Source: Rhodospirillaceae bacterium
GTDB lineage: Bacteria; Pseudomonadota; Alphaproteobacteria; Rhodospirillales; Magnetospirillaceae
NCBI GenBank assembly: GCA_030151865.1
Contig: JASLCK010000004.1
Location: 1 to 7,630 of the forward strand
DNA: 7,630 bases
Direction of reading: 5' to 3'
Numbering within the stretch: position 1 is the stretch's first letter; the number at the start of each line of letters is the position of its first letter. A model generated the notes under the pieces. That model had not been told where the DNA came from. It saw only the letters and a list, made by a program, of their open reading frames with translations, and searched no databases. The translations under genes were made by a program, and so were the position numbers. This document shows positions 6,944 through 7,630 of this stretch, one piece after another.

Positions 6944-7630
6944 AGCCCAGCACCTCCGCTTGCAGATTGTTGGTTCGGATATAGGCAATCGCCGCTTGGA
7001 CCTGTGCGTCGGGTCCCACCGCTTCCACCACGATATTGCCGTAGGGCGAACCCTGGATGTAATCGACGTTGGCCTGCAAAATGTTCAGCGACAGGTCTTG
7101 ATGGCGCACGATGTCCGCCAGGATCGGCAGATTGGCCGACGGTCCGGTAAAGATGATGCGCAACACCGCATTGCCGCCCGGCAGCGGGGCCGCCTGCAAC
7201 CGGTCTTGCAGGCAAGCGGGCAATTCGCGTTCGATGAGATCGCGCACGAAGCTTTTGGTAATCTCGGCCTTGGGGGCGGTGAAGACGTCGAACACGCTGC
7301 CCTGTTCCACCACCCGACCCTGGTCCAGCACCGCCACGCGGTCGCAAATTTCCTTGATCACCGGCATTTCGTGGGTAATCAGCACGATGGTCAGGCCCAG
7401 CTTGCCGCTGATGTCCTTCAAAAGCGCCAGGATCGATTTGGTGGTTTCCGGATCCAGGGCCGACGTTGCCTCGTCACACAGCAGAACCGACGGAGACGAT
7501 GCCAAGGCGCGGGCGATGCCGACGCGCTGCTTTTGCCCGCCCGACAATTGGGCCGGATATTGGTCCCGCTTGTCGGCCAGTCCCACCAGATCCAAGAGCG
7601 GCGCCACCTTGGCGGCAATCTCGGTTTTAG
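6912..7630 (-). CDS. metN: Methionine import ATP-binding protein MetN (partial, N-terminus off the right edge)
   Basis: ATPase subunit of the methionine importer. The frame is open to the right edge, and the visible 238 residues begin well inside the nucleotide-binding domain; Walker A and roughly the first 100 residues are outside the window. Visible motifs, numbered from the first full codon: ABC signature LSGGQKQRVGIARAL (28-42), Walker B VLLCDEATSALD (48-59) and H-loop LITHEM with H86. The stretch from about 155 to 231 (AVLRIIFTG through QAEVLGYVAG) fits the C-terminal NIL domain, which in E. coli MetN binds methionine and shuts the transporter down (trans-inhibition). This tail separates MetN from general polar amino acid ATPases. 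The GTG at 7605-7607 is an internal codon, not a start. It overlaps metI by 32 bases. The promoter and any regulation lie off-window. Confidence 0.93.
   Translation of the reverse strand, partial: KTEIAAKVAPLLDLVGLADKRDQYPAQLSGGQKQRVGIARALASSPSVLLCDEATSALDPETTKSILALLKDISGKLGLTIVLITHEMPVIKEICDRVAVLDQGRVVEQGSVFDVFTAPKAEITKSFVRDLIERELPACLQDRLQAAPLPGGNAVLRIIFTGPSANLPILADIVRHQDLSLNILQANVDYIQGSPYGNIVVEAVGPDAQVQAAIAYIRTNNLQAEVLGYVAGDDRTAA

Noticed and set aside
6227..7150. A 307-codon plus-strand frame opposite metI and metN
   Set aside because: It begins within the terminator hairpin and is antisense to two clearly conserved transporter genes. Its Gln/His/Arg-rich composition is that of a shadow frame.

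Overview
The window looks like chromosomal DNA from a GC-rich alphaproteobacterium. The clearest clue is the general L-amino acid binding protein AapJ at the left edge, which is typical of that class. The overall gene style would fit a Rhodospirillales-type organism (Magnetospirillum or relatives), but that genus-level guess is inference. I see no insertion sequence, phage gene, CRISPR array, tRNA or rRNA.

Layout from left to right. (1) Positions 1-320, minus strand: the N-terminal 106 codons of aapJ, with a signal peptide; the gene runs off the left edge. (2) Positions 321-537: a non-coding stretch holding the aapJ ribosome binding site and upstream region, then a perfect 14-bp terminator hairpin (492-524). 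(3) Positions 538-5349, minus strand: a three-gene efflux locus read in the order TetR repressor, periplasmic adaptor (membrane fusion protein), RND inner-membrane pump. It ends at the hairpin. (4) Positions 5350-5664: a regulatory intergenic region with a striking double palindrome (5419-5451), which is the probable TetR operator, next to a candidate promoter for the efflux operon. (5) Positions 5665-6192, plus strand: a four-helix cytochrome b561-type protein. (6) Positions 6215-6246: a bidirectional terminator between convergent genes. (7) Positions 6269-7630, minus strand: metI and most of metN, the permease and ATPase of the D/L-methionine ABC importer; metN runs off the right edge.

How the parts work together. 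The adaptor and RND pump would form two thirds of a tripartite proton-driven exporter. No outer-membrane channel gene is present, so the complex probably borrows a TolC-like protein encoded elsewhere. The TetR protein is the first gene of the same transcription unit and very probably represses it by binding the double palindrome, with a pump substrate or related compound as inducer. The b561 gene is divergent from the efflux operon and has its own leader. AapJ and MetNI are unrelated nutrient importers whose partner genes lie outside the window.

The content is mostly well-known families. The best item for follow-up is the paired operator; I found no convincing new system.
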